NCBI GenBank assembly: GCA_003531115.1
Contig: DQHT01000024.1
Location: forward strand, 3,366-17,807
Reading direction: 5' to 3'
Length of the DNA: 14,442 nucleotides
Source: Bacteroidota bacterium
GTDB lineage: Bacteria; Bacteroidota; Bacteroidia; UBA8524
Positions 1 to 7,954 of the stretch are shown in pieces. The position numbers and the translations under genes were made by a program. Each line of letters starts with the position of its first letter. The first letter of the stretch is position 1. A model generated the notes under the pieces. The model was given only the letters and a program-made list of their open reading frames with translations. It was not told the DNA's origin and ran no database searches.

Positions 1-14
1 GCAATGCAATACTG

Positions 15-296
15 ATGATAAAGCGTTTTGGGGATAAAGAATCAGAGAAAATCTGGAATGGAATTCGATCAAAAAAACTCCCTAACGAGATTCAGGAAGT
101 GGCGAGAAGAAAATTAAGAATGATAAATAATGCAAATGATATTCTTGATTTAAAAATCCCACCTGCAAATCGTTTGGAAAAATTAAAAGGAAGTTTGTCC
201 AATTATCATAGTATTCGCATTAACAATCAATGGCGCATTGTATTTAGGTGGCTAAATAATGACGCTTATGACGTTAAAATTACAGACTACCATTAA
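15..296 (+). CDS. higB: HigB-like type II toxin (RelE/ParE fold)
   Basis: This 93-residue protein has the length and pattern of plasmid-maintenance HigB toxins, which are ribosome-dependent mRNA endonucleases. The N-terminus MIKRFGDKE and the segment at residues 49-79 (PPANRLEKLKG, then YHSIRINNQWRIVFRW) are the family signature, ending in the usual short strand with VKITDYH. It lies 12 bases upstream of a HigA-type antitoxin gene, the toxin-first order typical of hig loci. The frame is open to the left edge, so an upstream start cannot be excluded, but the ATG at 15 gives the standard family N-terminus. The promoter lies outside the window. Function is assigned from family resemblance and gene order. 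Confidence 0.93.
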   Translation: MIKRFGDKESEKIWNGIRSKKLPNEIQEVARRKLRMINNANDILDLKIPPANRLEKLKGSLSNYHSIRINNQWRIVFRWLNNDAYDVKITDYH

Positions 297-308
297 ACAA
301 GAAACAAA

Positions 309-608
309 ATGGAAAAGCTAAAAAACATTCACCCAGGTGAAATACTCCTTGAGGAATTTCTAATCCCAATGGATTTGACAGCATACCGTTTGGCCAAAGA
401 AACTTTTCTACCTCAGACTCGAATTTCAGAGATAATTAAAGGTAACCGACGCATTTCAGCTGATACAGCACTAAGGTTCTCCAAATTCTTTGGTACCACT
501 GCTAAGTTTTGGCTTGGACTTCAAGATGATTATGATCTTGAGGAAGAAAGAAATCAGAAACTTAAAGAATTGAGCGAGATTAAAACCTTCAAAGAAAACG
601 CAGCCTGA
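309..608 (+). CDS. higA: HigA-like antitoxin, XRE-family HTH
   Basis: This 99-residue protein begins with the HigA hallmark HPGEIL (residues 8-13). A helix-turn-helix follows at about residues 22-60: a LAKETFLPQTRISEIIKGNRRIS core, then a TALRFSKFFGTTAKFWLGLQ tail that is nearly diagnostic for the HigA/VapI group. HigA neutralises HigB by direct binding and represses the hig promoter. The C-terminus (about 76-99) is charged and rich in Glu and Lys. It sits 12 bases behind the toxin gene and is surely co-transcribed. The locus looks intact, with no frameshift in either gene. Confidence 0.94.
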   Translation: MEKLKNIHPGEILLEEFLIPMDLTAYRLAKETFLPQTRISEIIKGNRRISADTALRFSKFFGTTAKFWLGLQDDYDLEEERNQKLKELSEIKTFKENAA

Positions 609-687
609 CACCGTGCAAGCACAATCCCTGCCTGGGGTTCATATGAATATCTTTACTTAATTTAGCGTTCCGTCTTCGTCGGCAATA

Positions 688-963
688 ATGCAGTTAATGT
701 CCAGAACTGTGCCTGCGCAGAGAACGTTTGGTGCACCATATAAGAGATTATTTATGATAATAGCCTGGATTACCGGAGCAATTCTGGTTGGATTAGCCGG
801 AATGAATAAGAAAGGTGGCTTTTTAAAGGCATTTGTAATTTCACTTTTACTTAGTCCGGTTGTCGGTCTTTTTTTAACACTGGGAGGAGCTCAAAAGAAT
901 CCCAAAGGATGTATGCATTGCGGGAATAAAGACAATGAAGCGGAATACTGTGGAATTTGCTGA
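688..963 (+). CDS. small two-helix membrane protein with C-terminal CxxC/CxxC zinc-ribbon-like tail
   Basis: I do not recognise this 91-residue protein. It has two hydrophobic segments (about residues 21-38 and 47-66). A short tail carries four cysteines as two CxxC knuckles (C75/C78 and C88/C91) separated by nine residues, a layout suited to one zinc ion. Small Bacteroidota membrane proteins of this shape (two helices, the second containing LLLSPxVG, then a knuckle) are common, but their role is unknown to me. The start is uncertain: the ATGs at 688 and 697 give a 20-residue polar leader, while the ATG at 754 starts almost at the first helix. The gene stands alone, 79 bases after higA. Confidence 0.6.
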   Translation: MQLMSRTVPAQRTFGAPYKRLFMIIAWITGAILVGLAGMNKKGGFLKAFVISLLLSPVVGLFLTLGGAQKNPKGCMHCGNKDNEAEYCGIC

Positions 964-1063
964 AAAAACGAGGTTGGCGAATTAAGGCCAGGATGGACAG
1001 AAAATTAATGCACCCCACATACAACCAACGTAGCCCTCAAACTCATTTTCAAATTCCGGTGAA

Positions 1064-1291
1064 ATGTTTAACTTGAAGTTCCATTTTAAACCCCAATTAC
1101 TGCGAATGAGCCCAAATAAAAAACTTGATATTGTTCAATTCACCTTTTCGCCAGTCATATTAACTTTTTGCCTTTTGTATTTTTTGGGTGTACACGACAA
1201 TCCGGCACTATACATTTTTACACTTCTAGGAATAGTGTGCTTTTCCATCCCTTTCACCTTGAAAAAGTGGAAAAAGGAAAAAGAATCCTGA
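1064..1291 (+). CDS. small two-helix membrane protein, unknown function
   Basis: This is a 75-residue hypothetical protein. It shows two hydrophobic stretches at about residues 26-42 and 48-64, a short DNP-containing turn between them, and a very basic C-terminus (KKWKKEKES) that should face the cytoplasm under the positive-inside rule. The ATG at 1106 (MSPNKKLD) is an equally plausible start and would remove a basic 14-residue leader. I recognise no family. The open frame could be a real small gene or a chance frame. The hydrophobic pattern and basic tail favour a gene. Confidence 0.45.
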   Translation: MFNLKFHFKPQLLRMSPNKKLDIVQFTFSPVILTFCLLYFLGVHDNPALYIFTLLGIVCFSIPFTLKKWKKEKES

Positions 1292-1412
1292 CCTGAAATA
1301 AGGATTGTCTGGTTCGGGGTGCAAAAAAAAGGATAACAAATGAAGGAATTAATCGTCTAACTGGTGGTTGATTCCCTGCTGGCTCAACCTCTGACAAAGA
1401 AGTTATTTTGGC

Positions 1413-2003
1413 ATGAGAACAAACTTCATTCTACTGGTTTTCTTTTTCTCAAATCCTATTGCCCAGGCATGTGATGGTATTCCGAAAACCATTGAAGTGG
1501 TTGCTGAATACACTGACACGCTCACTTTTCAAAAGAGAAACAAGGACAGATACTTTTATCTACCGATAAACAATTTTTGCAGGACTGATGAAGTCAAGAT
1601 CAAAAATTACGGCTGGTATGCAGTTGTCATTGGCGAATTAAGCGATTCAACGCTTACCCTCTATTTTCAAGATACCACAATCAGCCGTTCCCAAAGCGAC
1701 AGTCTTAGTAAAAGGTATCGAAAATCAACCGACTCGCTTAATCTGCTGCTGTATTCACGTCCACTTGAAATCCCTATTGATCAAATCGACTATATTTACA
1801 TAACCAACTATACCGCAGGGAAAAAGAACCTAGTGAACCGAATCCTTGGCCTAAGCCTCTTCTCGTCACCTATACTCTGGATAGTTGGCGTAAACCCAAT
1901 TATTGCAATGACTCCAATAGGTGTTGCCTATCTTATTCACCTTAAAATAAATCACAAGAAGCTAGACCTCGAAAATAAATGGATGCTAATTCCTAATAAA
2001 TGA
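1413..2003 (+). CDS. secreted protein with C-terminal membrane anchor, unknown function
   Basis: This 196-residue protein has an N-terminal signal peptide (about 1-19, with a likely signal peptidase I site after AQA). A polar, probably beta-rich body of about 120 residues follows, with cysteines at 20 and 56 that could pair outside the cytoplasm. A hydrophobic stretch at about 147-176 is followed by a short basic/polar end. The AQAC sequence does not fit a lipobox well because position -3 is not Leu. No known family is evident. Its stop codon directly abuts the ATG of the next gene (TGAATG), so the two are very probably translated from one mRNA and may act together at the envelope. Confidence 0.75.
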   Translation: MRTNFILLVFFFSNPIAQACDGIPKTIEVVAEYTDTLTFQKRNKDRYFYLPINNFCRTDEVKIKNYGWYAVVIGELSDSTLTLYFQDTTISRSQSDSLSKRYRKSTDSLNLLLYSRPLEIPIDQIDYIYITNYTAGKKNLVNRILGLSLFSSPILWIVGVNPIIAMTPIGVAYLIHLKINHKKLDLENKWMLIPNK

Positions 2004-3431
2004 ATGAATAAATCCTTCTATCTCTTGATCATCTTTTTTTTCGCTTGTTCCGCAAAGAATGAACAAACGAATCAGACGCATTCTTTAACCGACTCTGTCA
2101 ATGAGAATAAGGATCAAATAGACTATGTTTACCCCGATGACTCACTAATTTTTGATGACCCCTCAAGTAGAATTCAGAAGGATACCCTGATCCGTGTTAA
2201 AGCAAACACCCTTTATAACAAAGAATTCTGGTGGGCAATTAAACAAGGTAAATGGGGTATTCTCGATGCTGCTAAAAAAGAAGTCGTTCCTTGTGAATAT
2301 ACCATGCCCTTTGTGGTGGGGAAATATTACAGTCGTGAAAGGGGCGAAGGCTGCGAATTTTATACCTCGAATCCGGTTATCATGCTTAAGGACTCCGGGG
2401 CGGCGTTGGTTGATCTGCAAAAAGGTGTTATTTCCCCTCCAAATACCAACTATTTACGCTCCATCAATTCCTTTTTTGTTTTCAAAGCGGGTAATAACAA
2501 ATATGGACTTTTGGACAAAACAGGCCGTACCCTCATTCCCCCAATATCCGAAAAGTGCATCTACAAAGTTTTTGATTCCTTACTACTCCTTTATTATAAT
2601 GGAAACTTTTGTTATCATGATTTTGAAAACAAGGTAGTCAAACAACCGGGTCAATTTCATGAACAGGACTACAGGGATGTCATCAACGATTTTATAGTGA
2701 ACGGTGTGTTTAAGGACCATTTCCGTTTTCAATTCCATACCTCAACTATTGCCCGTGAGCATCTTATTCCTGCTCTCATTTATTTTGAGGAGAACTATAA
2801 GGAAACGAAGTTTATTGGCCTTAAAAATATGCTGGATGGCCTACTGGATACCACGATGGATTATTGTTATGTGGAAGGCTGTTTTCGCTATTTAGCAGAA
2901 TTTCTTGCCTATTCCTCCACTTCCTATCAGGTGGATCTGGATTGTGACAAGAATGTATTTACCAATTTTGATACCCCATTTAATAGCATCAAAGGTCTCG
3001 GAAATGGGGTTGTTGAATACCGGAATGCTGAACTTTCAGCCAGTGAATTTTATGTTTATCATCATATTTCCCATTTCCAATATTGCCGCATTAATGGAAA
3101 TACGGCTGAAAAACTCCAATTCAGCGATTTTTTCACTCCTCAAAATAAGGCACTGGCGAAAATCAATACTTATATCGACAGCCTTAAAAACCTGGCAGAA
3201 GATGAAACCTTTAACTTAATCACACCAGAGAATTTGACGATCACCGAAAACAGTACCTTTTCTCTTGACGAAGATGGAATAACCTTTTGGCTCTTCTATT
3301 TAAACTATGAAAAAATTGGCTCCGGTGAAGATCAGTTTGAGGTACATATTCCTTATAGCTATTTGGAAGCATTCATCCCGGAAAATGAACTGGTTGCCGG
3401 GATAAGGGAACATTTTGGAGTAGAGGAGTAG
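2004..3431 (+). CDS. WG-repeat lipoprotein with C-terminal DUF3298-like domain
   Basis: This 475-residue protein is predicted to be a lipoprotein: a hydrophobic leader ends in FFAC, with the lipidated Cys at 15. It carries at least two WG repeats (about 78-100, with GKWGILD then VVPCEY; and about 163-181, with NKYGLLD then RTLIPP). WG repeats are beta-rich modules often found in extracytoplasmic Bacteroidota proteins. The C-terminal stretch at about 375-455 (FFTPQNKAL, then LDEDGITFW, a Tyr-containing turn, and FEVHIPYSYLEAFI) resembles the DUF3298/RsiV-type domain of surface proteins and anti-sigma factors. The middle (about 215-360) is unassigned. It starts immediately at the stop of the preceding membrane protein, suggesting a two-component envelope unit. 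Confidence 0.85.
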   Translation: MNKSFYLLIIFFFACSAKNEQTNQTHSLTDSVNENKDQIDYVYPDDSLIFDDPSSRIQKDTLIRVKANTLYNKEFWWAIKQGKWGILDAAKKEVVPCEYTMPFVVGKYYSRERGEGCEFYTSNPVIMLKDSGAALVDLQKGVISPPNTNYLRSINSFFVFKAGNNKYGLLDKTGRTLIPPISEKCIYKVFDSLLLLYYNGNFCYHDFENKVVKQPGQFHEQDYRDVINDFIVNGVFKDHFRFQFHTSTIAREHLIPALIYFEENYKETKFIGLKNMLDGLLDTTMDYCYVEGCFRYLAEFLAYSSTSYQVDLDCDKNVFTNFDTPFNSIKGLGNGVVEYRNAELSASEFYVYHHISHFQYCRINGNTAEKLQFSDFFTPQNKALAKINTYIDSLKNLAEDETFNLITPENLTITENSTFSLDEDGITFWLFYLNYEKIGSGEDQFEVHIPYSYLEAFIPENELVAGIREHFGVEE

Positions 3432-3522
3432 TTTAACAAAAATCCTGACAGACGAATTTGACATGGTCATAAAACTCAGGAGGGAGAAGTAAACGCTAAG
3501 ACAAGCTGTTCGCGTACCATTT

Positions 3523-3587
3523 TGCGGTGAAAAAACAAATTAATCACCGCATTTTTGCGGCGTATAATTTGTATATTTACCGCAAAT
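3523..3587 (+). promoter_or_regulatory. cluster of TGCGGT/ACCGCA repeats upstream of fic (probable operator)
   Basis: Within 65 bases lie four copies of one short element in both orientations: TGCGGTGA (3523-3530), its exact reverse complement TCACCGCA (3544-3551), TGCGG (3556-3560) and ACCGCAAAT (3579-3587). TGCGGTGA/TCACCGCA is a perfect 8-base inverted repeat, and CCGCA-TTTT-TGCGG (3547-3560) is a second, nested one. An AT-rich TATAATTTGTATATTT segment lies between the last two copies and could hold the -7 region. The cluster ends 12 bases before the fic start codon. That protein ends in a winged helix, so autoregulation is a natural reading, but binding is inferred. Confidence 0.6.
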
Positions 3588-3599
3588 AGTATTTAAGCA

Positions 3600-4706
3600 A
3601 TGGCAAAATACATTTACGAGCATAAAAACTGGACAAACTTTTCCTGGCAGGATAAGGCCATAAATACCGTGTTTGGCGAGGTGCGACTGATGCAGGGTAA
3701 AATTATCGGGCAAATGAATGCTCTGGGATTTTCCGCCAAAGAAGAAGCCACACTAAAAGCCTTAACCTTAGATATTGTAAAATCATCGGAAATAGAAGGT
3801 GAATTACTCCATTATGAGCAGGTGCGTTCGTCAATTGCAAGGCGTTTAGGTATTAACACTGCAGGACTTGTGCCAAGCAGCCGCCATATCGAAGGTATAG
3901 TAGAAATGATGCTTGACGCCACACAACGCCATGCCTTGCCATTAACCGAAGAACGTTTATGTGGCTGGCATGCAGCGTTATTCCCCTCCGGGTATAGCGG
4001 ACCCTACGAAATAGAAGTAGGACGTTACCGTACAGGCGAAATGCAAATTGTGTCGGGTGCTATGGGCAAAGAAAAAGTACGCTATGAAGCCATAAAGCCA
4101 GGGCTTGTAAAACAGGAAATGGACCAATTTCTGAATTGGATGAATCACGAAAACAGTATTGACCCTGTTTTAAAAGCCGCCATAGCCCATTTTTGGTTTA
4201 TCATCATTCACCCCTTTGACGACGGAAACGGCAGAATTGGAAGAGCCATAACAGATATGTTGCTCGCCCGGGCCGAAGGCAGCGGAGAACGTTTTTATAG
4301 TATGTCAAACCAAATACTGGCTGAGCGCAAACGCTACTACGAAGTCTTGCAAAAAGTGCAACACAGTTCAGGCGACATAACGGAGTGGCTAAACTGGTTT
4401 TTACACTGCCTCAAAAATGCAATGCTCTCCACAGAGGAAACCACACAAACCATAATGCGGAAAGCCGCGTTCTGGAAAATACATGAACATACCCCCATCA
4501 ACGAACGGCAACGAAGCATCCTCAACAAACTCTTTGACGGCTTTGATGGAAAATTACAAACTTCAAAATGGGCCAAAATTACCAAAACCTCAACCGACAC
4601 CGCCTTGCGGGACATAAAGGATCTGGTAGCAAAAGGCATCCTCTACCAGACAAATGAACGAGGTCGAAATGCGAATTATGAATTGGTTACTTTTGAAGTA
4701 GGGTAA
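3600..4706 (+). CDS. Fic-family protein AMP-transferase (DUF4172-Fic-winged helix)
   Basis: This is a 368-residue Fic protein. The N-terminal DUF4172-type region (about 4-85) carries the inhibitory motif (S/T)xxxE(G/N) as SSEIEG at 62-67. Its glutamate is known in class II Fic proteins to block productive ATP binding. The catalytic motif HPFDDGNGRIGR at 204-215 is a complete match to HxFx(D/E)GNGRxxR, so the enzyme should transfer AMP, or another nucleotide moiety, to hydroxyl side chains of target proteins. The C-terminal part (about 300-360, with SKWAKITKTSTDTALRDIKDLVAKGIL) is a winged helix expected to bind DNA. The gene stands alone behind a cluster of inverted repeats that may be its operator. 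Targets are unknown. Confidence 0.95.
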   Translation: MAKYIYEHKNWTNFSWQDKAINTVFGEVRLMQGKIIGQMNALGFSAKEEATLKALTLDIVKSSEIEGELLHYEQVRSSIARRLGINTAGLVPSSRHIEGIVEMMLDATQRHALPLTEERLCGWHAALFPSGYSGPYEIEVGRYRTGEMQIVSGAMGKEKVRYEAIKPGLVKQEMDQFLNWMNHENSIDPVLKAAIAHFWFIIIHPFDDGNGRIGRAITDMLLARAEGSGERFYSMSNQILAERKRYYEVLQKVQHSSGDITEWLNWFLHCLKNAMLSTEETTQTIMRKAAFWKIHEHTPINERQRSILNKLFDGFDGKLQTSKWAKITKTSTDTALRDIKDLVAKGILYQTNERGRNANYELVTFEVG

Positions 4707-4738
4707 TTCCTGATTTCATGGCTCTTGATACTTAAAAA

Positions 4739-5098
4739 ATGTTCGCCTTTATAAAACGACACCCTATCCTTACTTTATTGGGCTTCCTTTTCGGATTGTT
4801 CCTGTTCTTTGTCGTTTTGCCCAGGAAGGTTCGCATAGGTTATAGACCCATTATATGGAAGGTACTTCCGGCTTACCGTTATTCCATGAGCCATTCTCTG
4901 GCAAAAAAAATTACCGCGGAACAATTGAGCTATGACGAGGTCAGGCAGATGATCAAAGGCGGTTTGGATCACAGCGAGGAAGACAGGCATCTTTCCTACT
5001 TTTTAAGGAGTAACGGAATCATCGGGTTAAACAGTGATTGGCTCGAAATAGACTTTACAGATTCTACTACGCGGGCCAGAGTGATTAATATCGATTAG
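4739..5098 (+). CDS. membrane-anchored small protein, unknown function
   Basis: This 119-residue protein has one strongly hydrophobic segment at about residues 9-28, followed by a basic PRKVR stretch and a roughly 85-residue soluble domain. Positive residues flank the helix on both sides (KRH before, RKVRIGYR after), so the orientation is ambiguous. The soluble part is mixed helical, with a central acidic HSEEDRH segment and a C-terminal strand-like WLEIDFTDS. I recognise no family. It starts 32 bases after the fic stop and could be read from the same transcript, though nothing links it to Fic function. Confidence 0.65.
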   Translation: MFAFIKRHPILTLLGFLFGLFLFFVVLPRKVRIGYRPIIWKVLPAYRYSMSHSLAKKITAEQLSYDEVRQMIKGGLDHSEEDRHLSYFLRSNGIIGLNSDWLEIDFTDSTTRARVINID

Positions 5099-5206
5099 CT
5101 TGATTAGCCTGCTGATCTTCATCGCGAGGCTTTCTACTTAACTCAAACTTTTCTTATGAAAATAATTCGTACCTTTTATGTCGTTTGCTAAAAAGACGAC
5201 AGAACC

Positions 5207-6145
5207 ATGAGAATCATTTTACTGTTGAGTTGCTTCCTTGTTTCAAACTATACATTTAGCCAATTTACTGATCCGCATTCGACAAAACAACTTTTCTATA
5301 CCTATAACGGAAATTCAGATACCCTGTTTTTTAACATCCCGGAATTTAATGGGTTGTTAACCTGTGATGTTCAACTGATCGATACTATCGACTATACCCA
5401 ATCCGGACGAAAAGAATATGTTTTTTTAAAAACGTGTAATGGTTGGTTTGGCCGAAATGGAGCGACGTTTAGTGACCATGTTGAGTTAAGGATAAAAACC
5501 TATGAAATTTGGGATTTAGACAAAAAGAAGCAATTGTTCAGCGCCACCTTTTCTTACGATCATTGGTTCTCTTTTTACCGTGCTGCCCTAATAATACCCA
5601 ACACTTCAGGGTATGATAAATATGAATATCACATAGCTATTCTCAAGGACAAAATACTCATTTCAAACCTTAAAATGGCTCCGCTGAAACTAGAAACGGA
5701 TTCTAACGGAGAAACTGTCAGTGTTAATCAAAATATTAAGCCGGACAACGAAGCGGGTGTCTATCTTTTTCACGATACTTCATTTATAAAACAAGCTCCT
5801 CTTGAAACCATAAAAACAATTTTTAACGCCTACATCTCGAATCAAGAGAATATAGACACAGAGGTGAACAAAGACCTGATGCGGGTGAGTTTAAAGTCGC
5901 TAACCGTCGTAACAGACCAGGAAAGCTTGGTTCTCCTGATCAATGTATGGATGTATTACGACCCGACAGATTTCCACGACATTCCGTCTATTTACACCAT
6001 CTTAAAAAACAGCCGACCTCAAAGTATTGAAGCCGTTAAAAATAGAATAGCCAATAAAAAAGAGTGGGAAAATGAGGGTTCAGCACCCTATTCAGACCTG
6101 AAGGGTTTGCTGAAACGGCTTGAAGATGAAAATGATGAAAGATAA
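5207..6145 (+). CDS. secreted protein, unknown function
   Basis: This 312-residue protein has a clean N-terminal signal peptide (about 1-19, a hydrophobic core then YTFSQ). The first 150 residues look beta-rich, with DTLFFNIPEF, then a segment with YVFLKTCNGWFGRNGATFSDHVELRIKT split by short turns. The last 110 residues are helical and charged, ending in KNRIANKKEWENEG and LKGLLKRLEDENDER. It has no lipobox and no T9SS sorting motif, so it is probably periplasmic. No family is recognised. A short inverted repeat (GTCGT 5180-5184 / ACGAC 5196-5200) lies just before the start codon and could affect expression. The gene stands alone. Confidence 0.75.
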   Translation: MRIILLLSCFLVSNYTFSQFTDPHSTKQLFYTYNGNSDTLFFNIPEFNGLLTCDVQLIDTIDYTQSGRKEYVFLKTCNGWFGRNGATFSDHVELRIKTYEIWDLDKKKQLFSATFSYDHWFSFYRAALIIPNTSGYDKYEYHIAILKDKILISNLKMAPLKLETDSNGETVSVNQNIKPDNEAGVYLFHDTSFIKQAPLETIKTIFNAYISNQENIDTEVNKDLMRVSLKSLTVVTDQESLVLLINVWMYYDPTDFHDIPSIYTILKNSRPQSIEAVKNRIANKKEWENEGSAPYSDLKGLLKRLEDENDER

Positions 6146-6319
6146 AACGGGAAATTTAAACACGATTATCATACTGATCTTTCATACCAACTTATACTTG
6201 TCCTTTTTGGGGCAGAGTAAATACTCCCTACCCCAGGCAGCGTGGAACAAGTGCAAGACGTCTAAGCCATATCTGCTTTATACGTATTTAAGCGTATCTT
6301 GAACCTTAAACCTGTCTCC

Positions 6320-7171
6320 ATGAAAAAAATTACCCTCGTTTTCCTTTTGTTTGGCTTCTGCATTTTAAGCCGGGCACAAAGCTTTCAATTCCAGATGTAT
6401 TTTGAAGACGCTGTAGGGAATAAAGATACTATCACCCTGGGTTATGACGCCAACGGAACAGCCCTGATCGACCCTTCATTCGGGGAAGTAGATATTATCG
6501 GAATTCCGCTTGATTCGACCTTTGACGTGCGCATTTCCAACGCACGCTACAACCAAATAAATCCGACCTTTCAAACGAAAAAACAAATTGTTGCCGATTC
6601 ATGCTCCGGATGGTGGTTTCATGCGGTATCGATCGAAATCCATAGCAAAAACTGGCCAGTTACAGCGTCATGGGACAGCGCTTTATTTAATGCGGATTGC
6701 CGAGAAGGCAGTGTGTTCACAGGGATGTCGCCAGGAGGATGGTGGGATGTATTCGGCCAGCCCAGTAATCTGAATCGGGCCGAATTAGCGACGCATTCCC
6801 AGGTGACCTTTACCTCCAATTACAATCCGGCAACGCCCGGCAACCTGTACGACGCATATGTCAATTCGACGAATGATACCATCCCGGTTTTCTGGATGGC
6901 CTTCGGTGATTCGTCTTTATTGAGACTGGATGTCCTTGGGCTCTCCCCTGAACTCAATGCCTATCCGAACCCGGTTGTCGATTTCCTTCATCTTGACATC
7001 GAATCGGATTTAATTCATGAAATTCATGTAGTTGATCTGGCTGGCAGAAGCACGCTTGTTGAATACAAGAATGGGCATATCGACATGAGGACTTTTCAGA
7101 GTGGAAATTACATGCTCATCCTTAAGCTCACAGAGGGTACCTGTTTAAAAAAGAAAATACTTAAAAAGTAA
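6320..7171 (+). CDS. T9SS cargo protein with type A C-terminal sorting domain
   Basis: This 283-residue secreted protein has a signal peptide (MKKITLVFLLFGFCILSRAQ). I chose the ATG at 6320 over the in-frame TTG at 6299 because it places the charged n-region right before the hydrophobic core. The body (about 21-205) is polar and probably beta-rich, with several Trp-rich stretches. The last 75 residues form a type A T9SS sorting domain: AYPNPV, an LHLDI strand, then DLAGR, IDMRTFQSGNYMLIL and a basic end with CLKKKILKK. Such domains direct export through the type IX system and are usually cleaved by PorU. The mature function is unknown. A closely similar sorting-domain end recurs as an orphan fragment at 10750-10881. 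Confidence 0.88.
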   Translation: MKKITLVFLLFGFCILSRAQSFQFQMYFEDAVGNKDTITLGYDANGTALIDPSFGEVDIIGIPLDSTFDVRISNARYNQINPTFQTKKQIVADSCSGWWFHAVSIEIHSKNWPVTASWDSALFNADCREGSVFTGMSPGGWWDVFGQPSNLNRAELATHSQVTFTSNYNPATPGNLYDAYVNSTNDTIPVFWMAFGDSSLLRLDVLGLSPELNAYPNPVVDFLHLDIESDLIHEIHVVDLAGRSTLVEYKNGHIDMRTFQSGNYMLILKLTEGTCLKKKILKK

Positions 7172-7234
7172 GACCCCGCCTCTCACACTTTTTCTGTAAA
7201 AAAATCCTCTTATGACCAAAACCGACCGGGAATA

Positions 7235-7954
7235 GTGAAAGAACTCGAAGATCATAGCTGGTTCCCGCCATTTTTAAGGAACTTTCAAACGGAATTCATC
7301 GGTTTTGTTGTTGCGCGCTTTCATGTATACGAGGGTTTTGTACAGCACCTTAAAACCTTGAATCTACCTCTCCAACCCATGACGGATCTTTGCTCCGGCA
7401 GCGGGGAACCGGCTATCAGCATTTTCAGAAAAAGTGGCTGTTTCAGCCAACTTTTCCTCAGTGATAAATATCCCAACGCTTTGCCTTTCAAGGATGGCAA
7501 CACCGTCCATACAATTTTACAAAGCGATGTCCTTGAAATGGAATTTCAGTCCGGAACCTGTTACACGATGTTCAATGCCTTCCATCATTTTACGGATGAA
7601 GACAAAATAAAGATCGTACAAAAAATGCAGTTCTCAGGTTCCCGTGCCTTTCTGGTCGAAGTACTGGAACCCACTCCATTTTGCCTGTTGAAAGTGTTCG
7701 TAACCGGCACCCTGGGTTCTTTGCTGTTAACCCCACTTATTTTTCCGTTCTCGCTGCGACGTTTATTCTTTACCTATGTCTTTCCTGTGAACATCCTTAC
7801 CATCACCTTTGATGGTGTGGTATCGGTTTATAAATCCCGTTCCGTGAAACACTACCAAAAATTATTTACAGGCCTTGGGGAAACCATTAAAACATTCCGG
7901 CTCTCCAATGGGTTATTTTCTCTTATCGTGATACACTGTGAACCTCAGAAATGA
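7235..7954 (+). CDS. class I SAM-dependent methyltransferase-like protein with hydrophobic C-terminal half
   Basis: This 239-residue protein has a Rossmann-type SAM-binding motif I, DLCSGSGEP (51-59), an acidic post-strand position SDKYP (76-80), and NAFHHF (114-119) in the motif IV region, as in small-molecule methyltransferases. The C-terminal half is unusually hydrophobic (about 150-172 and 178-192), suggesting membrane association and a lipid-like substrate. The start appears to be GTG at 7235. The upstream ATG at 7212 opens a seven-codon frame whose TAG overlaps that GTG, so a translation-coupled leader is possible. The stop overlaps the prenyltransferase start by four bases (ATGA), and the pair probably acts in one pathway on a prenylated product. 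Confidence 0.8.
   Translation: MKELEDHSWFPPFLRNFQTEFIGFVVARFHVYEGFVQHLKTLNLPLQPMTDLCSGSGEPAISIFRKSGCFSQLFLSDKYPNALPFKDGNTVHTILQSDVLEMEFQSGTCYTMFNAFHHFTDEDKIKIVQKMQFSGSRAFLVEVLEPTPFCLLKVFVTGTLGSLLLTPLIFPFSLRRLFFTYVFPVNILTITFDGVVSVYKSRSVKHYQKLFTGLGETIKTFRLSNGLFSLIVIHCEPQK

Noticed and set aside
600..1420. Possible integron cassette array (small same-strand genes after a toxin-antitoxin pair; GTCTAAC at about 1348 matches RYYYAAC).
   Set aside because: No paired GTTRRRY core or repeated attC-like palindromes at the gene ends, and no integrase in the window.
5085..5118. Imperfect GATTAGCTT/GATTAGCCT direct repeat at the end of the 4739-5098 gene.
   Set aside because: Only two short units that partly code for the C-terminus; consistent with chance.
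6280..6297. Inverted repeat ATACG/CGTAT before the T9SS cargo gene.
   Set aside because: Five-base arms in AT-rich DNA are too short to support an operator or promoter call.
6120..6302. 60-codon open frame overlapping the end of the 5207-6145 gene.
   Set aside because: No recognisable domain, starts inside another gene and ends at the next gene region; most likely a chance frame.
6299..6319. Upstream TTG start for the T9SS cargo gene.
   Set aside because: It would put polar residues before the signal peptide; the ATG at 6320 gives a normal signal peptide.
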